From contig NZ_BMSY01000008.1 of the NCBI RefSeq assembly GCF_014649395.1, forward strand, positions 310,001 to 374,000: 64,000 nt of DNA, read 5' to 3'. The notes below the pieces were generated by a model. It saw only the letters and a list, made by a program, of their open reading frames with translations. It was not told the origin of the DNA and searched no databases. This DNA comes from Streptomyces aureoverticillatus (GTDB taxonomy: Bacteria; Actinomycetota; Actinomycetes; Streptomycetales; Streptomycetaceae). Both the position numbers and the translations under genes were made by a program. Position 1 is the stretch's first letter. The number at the start of each line of letters is the position of its first letter. This document shows positions 61,251-64,000 of this stretch, piece by piece.

Positions 61251-62018
61251 GTGTCGTACCAGAAACAGACGGCCGCGCTCGTGCTCGCCACGGCCCTGGC
61301 CGGATCGGCTCTGCTCGTCGCCGCGCCGGCCGCCCAGGCCGAGGTCCAGGACGTGGACTACCAGTGCAAGACCCCCATCGGGAACAAGGGGGCGGTCTCG
61401 CCGATCGACATCAAGAGCGTCAAGAGCGGCAGCGGCCACAAGCTCACGATGTCCTTCCAGAAGGGCGTCTCCTCCAGCCCCGTCGAACTCGGCAAGGGCG
61501 CGATGAAGCCCAGCGCGGTGATCAAGCTGGGCGGCGCGGAGAGCGGCACGGTCGCGGTCTCCGGGCCCACCAACCCGGACGCCATTCCGGCCAACACCCC
61601 CATCAAGATCAGCGACCTGTCGGGCACGTACACGCCCAAGAAGTCGGGCAAGGTCACGTTCACGGCCGGGGTGCTCACGATCAAGGCACTCGGTACGACC
61701 ACGACGTGTACGCCCGCGAACAACCCCAAGCCGTCCCTGACGCTCGACGTCAAGGGCTCGGGCGGGGGATCGGGCGGTACGGGTGGTTCGGGCTCGGACT
61801 CCGGGGCCGGCACGGGGTCGGGTTCCGGCTCCGGATCCGGTTCCGGTGACACCTCCAGCGGCTCGCAGGGGGCGCCCTCCGGCGGCGACGAGCTGCCGCA
61901 GACCGGCCCCACCGACTCCGCGATCGCGCTCGGCACCCTCGGCGGCACCGTGCTGCTCGCGGGCGCGGCCGGCGTGCTGTGGCTGACCCGGCGGAACCAG
62001 GCGGCGCGGTCGCGCTGA
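61251..62018 (+). CDS. Secreted sortase substrate with LPQTG signal
   Basis: This 255-residue surface protein has a signal peptide ending at AAQA (residue 30), a beta-rich domain with two Cys (YQCKTPIG; TTTCTPANN), and a Gly/Ser-rich linker (about 165-205). The C-terminal sorting signal comprises LPQTG at 215-219, a hydrophobic helix and a basic tail. A sortase would link it to peptidoglycan. LPXTG is less usual than the LAXTG of Streptomyces chaplins. GAGG lies upstream of the GTG. It is first of three surface genes. Confidence 0.87.
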   Translation: MSYQKQTAALVLATALAGSALLVAAPAAQAEVQDVDYQCKTPIGNKGAVSPIDIKSVKSGSGHKLTMSFQKGVSSSPVELGKGAMKPSAVIKLGGAESGTVAVSGPTNPDAIPANTPIKISDLSGTYTPKKSGKVTFTAGVLTIKALGTTTTCTPANNPKPSLTLDVKGSGGGSGGTGGSGSDSGAGTGSGSGSGSGSGDTSSGSQGAPSGGDELPQTGPTDSAIALGTLGGTVLLAGAAGVLWLTRRNQAARSR

Positions 62019-62047
62019 GCGGGAGGTACGAGCACGGGGAGCCGCCG

Positions 62048-62968
62048 ATGCCGTCGAGGTGGGGAACGCGTGGGGCGCGTGCGCTGTGCGTGGGCGCTGC
62101 TGTGCTGCTCGTGTGCGCCGGTGGTCCGGCGGGCGCCGTCGAGGACGGTCCCGCGCGGGCTGGCGGCGACCGTGCCGCGCGGGCCGCCGACGGCGCCGCC
62201 GCGTGGTCCGTCGCGCCTTCCGCGGGGGCCGGGTCGCGGTCCGCGCGGGACGGTGGGCGGCCCTACTTCTACGCGGAGGGCGACCCCGGAGCCGTACTCC
62301 AGGACACCGTGTCCGTGACCAACCCGGGGGACCGGCCGCGCACAGTCACCCTGCGCGGCGCCGGTCCGGCCGGCACCGGGAAGTGGCTCGCCTTCGCGAA
62401 GCGCGAGGTGACCGTGCCGCCGCGGACGCGCGCCGACGTGCCGTTCACCGTGACGGTGCCGTCGGGTGCCACGCCCGGCGATCACCTCGGTGAGGTCGTC
62501 GCGCGCGGCGGCGGCCGGGACGAGCGGGTCGCCCTGCGGCTGCGGGTGAGCGGGCCCGCGCTGTCCGCGCTCACCGTGGAGCGGGTCCGGGTGGACGCGG
62601 GGGCGGGGCGGATCTCGTACGACCTGGTCAACCGCGGCAACACCGTGCTCGAGCCGCGGGTCGCGGTGCGGGCCGAGGGCGTGTTCGGCGAGCTGCTCGA
62701 CCGCCGGGCGCGGAAGCTGCCCCTCGAACTGGCGCCGGGGCGGCGGGTCTCCCTCACGGAACCGTGGGGCGGGGTGCCCGCGTTCGACTCGGTCGACGTG
62801 AAGCTCACGGTGACCGCGGGCGGTGGGGTGCGGGAGCTTGGCGCTGCCTCCGCGTGGATCGTGCCCTGGTCGTCGGTTGCCGGCGGGGGCGCCCTTGTCC
62901 TGGTGGTCGCGGGGGGCTTTGTTGCTGTACGTAGGCGTCGGCGGGTGGAGGCCTCCCGTGAACGGTAA
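62048..62968 (+). CDS. Secreted membrane-anchored protein with Ig-like repeats (DUF916/WxL-associated type)
   Basis: This 306-residue protein has a signal peptide (about 1-30). Its first domain contains PYFYAEGDPGAVLQDTVSVTNPGDRPRTVTLRG, the pattern of extracellular DUF916-like Ig folds, and a second beta domain follows. A C-terminal membrane helix (VAGGGALVLVVAGGFVAV) and a basic tail end the protein. In Firmicutes such proteins accompany WxL surface proteins; here the neighbours are an LPQTG protein and a neocarzinostatin-like protein. The function is unknown. Its stop overlaps the next start. Confidence 0.72.
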   Translation: MPSRWGTRGARALCVGAAVLLVCAGGPAGAVEDGPARAGGDRAARAADGAAAWSVAPSAGAGSRSARDGGRPYFYAEGDPGAVLQDTVSVTNPGDRPRTVTLRGAGPAGTGKWLAFAKREVTVPPRTRADVPFTVTVPSGATPGDHLGEVVARGGGRDERVALRLRVSGPALSALTVERVRVDAGAGRISYDLVNRGNTVLEPRVAVRAEGVFGELLDRRARKLPLELAPGRRVSLTEPWGGVPAFDSVDVKLTVTAGGGVRELGAASAWIVPWSSVAGGGALVLVVAGGFVAVRRRRRVEASRER

Positions 62969-64000
62969 GTCGGTAAAAGCCCGCCGCCTCGCGGCGGATG
63001 GCTCCCACCCGCCCACCGGTGACTGTCGGACGGACAGTGGACGCCCCCGGCGTGCCGTCTCCTCCTTCGCCCCCGCCGTCCTCGGGCTCCTGCTCGCCGT
63101 CCTCGGGTTCACCCTGGCGGCGCCGGACCCCGCCCGCGCCGCCGACAAACCCACCGTCACCCTCTCCGAGTCCCAAGCGGGCACGGGAGGTTCGGTCACC
63201 GTCAAGGGCAAGGGCTGGCGGCCCGACGCCCTGCTGATGATGCTCGTCTGCGGGCAGGCGACCCCCGCCGCCGGTGTGCCCGGTGGCACCAACTCCTGCG
63301 CCAACTCCCAGGGGCGCGCCGTCACCACCGACGGCGACGGCGCCTTCAGCAAGAAGCTGCCCGTCACCGAACCCCCGAAGCCCTGCCCGTGCGTCGTGCA
63401 CGTCGCCACCGTGACCGGCGCGAAGGCCGCCGTGGACGCGGAGTTCAAGGTCGCGGGACACCCGGTGAAGCCGCTGCCCGAGCAGCGGGCGGGCGGGCGG
63501 CTCTCCGTGCTCACCGACACCCGCCTGGACGGGTCGAGCGGCGTCCTCACCTGGTTCGGATCACCGCCGTCGCGGCGTCTTGTCTTCACCGTCGGCAACG
63601 TGGGCTCCGCGCCCGTCAAGGACCCCGTGTTCCAGGTCGGCACCTCGCACGGCGTGTTCGCCCCGAAGTGGGAGGAGCAGCAGTGGCGCGGCACCATCGC
63701 GCCCGGCAGGAAGGCGCAGGTCAAGCTGTCCGTCGAGCTGCCGGCGGGCGCGCACGGCGACTATCTGGTGTCGCTGCGGTTCGGTGACAAGGTCCTCGCC
63801 GAGCAGCCGTGGGGCGTCGGGCGGCCGTGGGGCGTCACGCTGTTCTGGGTGCTGCTCTGCGTCGTCGTGCCCGCGGCCGTGTTCCGCGTCGGCATGGTGC
63901 TCGTCGACCGGATCCGCCCGGACCGGCGCCGCGGCCGCCGCGCCCCCGGCCGGCACCGCACGTCCCGCATCGGCGAACTCACCGGACGGCTGCCCAAGCT
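62958..64000 (+). CDS. Secreted protein with neocarzinostatin-like domain and C-terminal membrane helix (3' end outside window)
   Basis: The frame is open from GTG 62958, 11 bases inside the previous gene and after GGAGGCC, to the window end (347 codons). A long signal sequence (helix FAPAVLGLLLAVLGFTLAAP) is followed by a neocarzinostatin-like Ig domain (TVTLSESQAGTGGSVTVKGKGW, with Cys in MLVCGQA, NSCANS and PCPCVVHV). A second beta domain (VFTVGNVGSAPVKDPVF) and a membrane helix (VTLFWVLLCVVVPAAVFRV) with a basic tail follow. It is probably a surface protein that acts with the two preceding gene products. Confidence 0.78.
   Translation, partial: MNGKSVKARRLAADGSHPPTGDCRTDSGRPRRAVSSFAPAVLGLLLAVLGFTLAAPDPARAADKPTVTLSESQAGTGGSVTVKGKGWRPDALLMMLVCGQATPAAGVPGGTNSCANSQGRAVTTDGDGAFSKKLPVTEPPKPCPCVVHVATVTGAKAAVDAEFKVAGHPVKPLPEQRAGGRLSVLTDTRLDGSSGVLTWFGSPPSRRLVFTVGNVGSAPVKDPVFQVGTSHGVFAPKWEEQQWRGTIAPGRKAQVKLSVELPAGAHGDYLVSLRFGDKVLAEQPWGVGRPWGVTLFWVLLCVVVPAAVFRVGMVLVDRIRPDRRRGRRAPGRHRTSRIGELTGRLPK

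Overview
The window is a stretch of a Streptomyces chromosome. Base composition is very GC-rich with strong third-position GC. GTG starts are common, and several genes appear to be read from leaderless transcripts. The gene set includes mfd, a pair of resuscitation-promoting factors with a c-di-AMP riboswitch, eno, a divIC-like gene, ppx, ndh, CYP107-type P450, SigB/F-type sigma factor and the tRNA-Leu(UAA) gene bldA. From memory the order resembles the central part of the S. coelicolor chromosome around mfd-eno-bldA-hutU; I could not check this by alignment. I see no insertion sequence, prophage, CRISPR array or rRNA.

Layout. 1-2.3 kb: the end of an FtsX-type ABC permease, then a RelE/Phd-type toxin-antitoxin pair on the minus strand. 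2.4-10.1 kb: mfd, a secreted SGNH hydrolase, a SCO6745-family protein, a secreted HNH nuclease lipoprotein and an acetyltransferase-like protein. 10.1-19.2 kb: a lipoprotein, an orphan one-chain N6-methylase, a membrane protein coupled to a Ser/Thr kinase, a SurA-like lipoprotein, mazG and a P450. 19.3-29.8 kb: two Rpf muralytic enzymes (the second under a ydaO riboswitch), eno, divIC, a DUF501 gene, ppx, a GtrA-like gene, ndh with a Rex-like operator, and a cfa-like gene. 29.9-34.1 kb: an ABC exporter (FtsX permease plus ATPase) and bldA. 34.1-44.5 kb: a VOC protein, a PobA-like flavin monooxygenase, a Bax-inhibitor-1 family protein, small hypotheticals, a thiolase, a second SGNH hydrolase and cystathionine beta-synthase. 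44.5-58.4 kb: an exported carbonic anhydrase, an NCS1 permease, a histidase-like protein without the MIO tripeptide, an RpiR regulator, an APC permease with a PLP decarboxylase, then hutU, an allantoate amidohydrolase-like gene, hutF and hutI. 58.5-61 kb: a SigB/F-type sigma factor with an STAS antagonist and an HATPase regulator. 61.2-64 kb: an operon of three surface proteins, the last cut by the window end.

How parts work together. bldA is the only tRNA that reads UUA. I found in-frame TTA codons in only two genes here: the RelE-like toxin and the PobA-like monooxygenase, so both should need bldA to be translated. The hut genes from 52.6 to 58.4 kb cover urocanate to glutamate by the formylglutamate route, but the only ammonia-lyase-like gene nearby lacks the residues that build the MIO cofactor. 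It sits with its own transporter and regulator, so it probably belongs to a different catabolic module.

From 29.8 kb onward, seven intergenic regions carry a dispersed element of about 85 bases, usually as an inverted pair with a loosely similar centre. None occurs in the first 29 kb. One copy lies directly against the start of the allantoate amidohydrolase-like gene.
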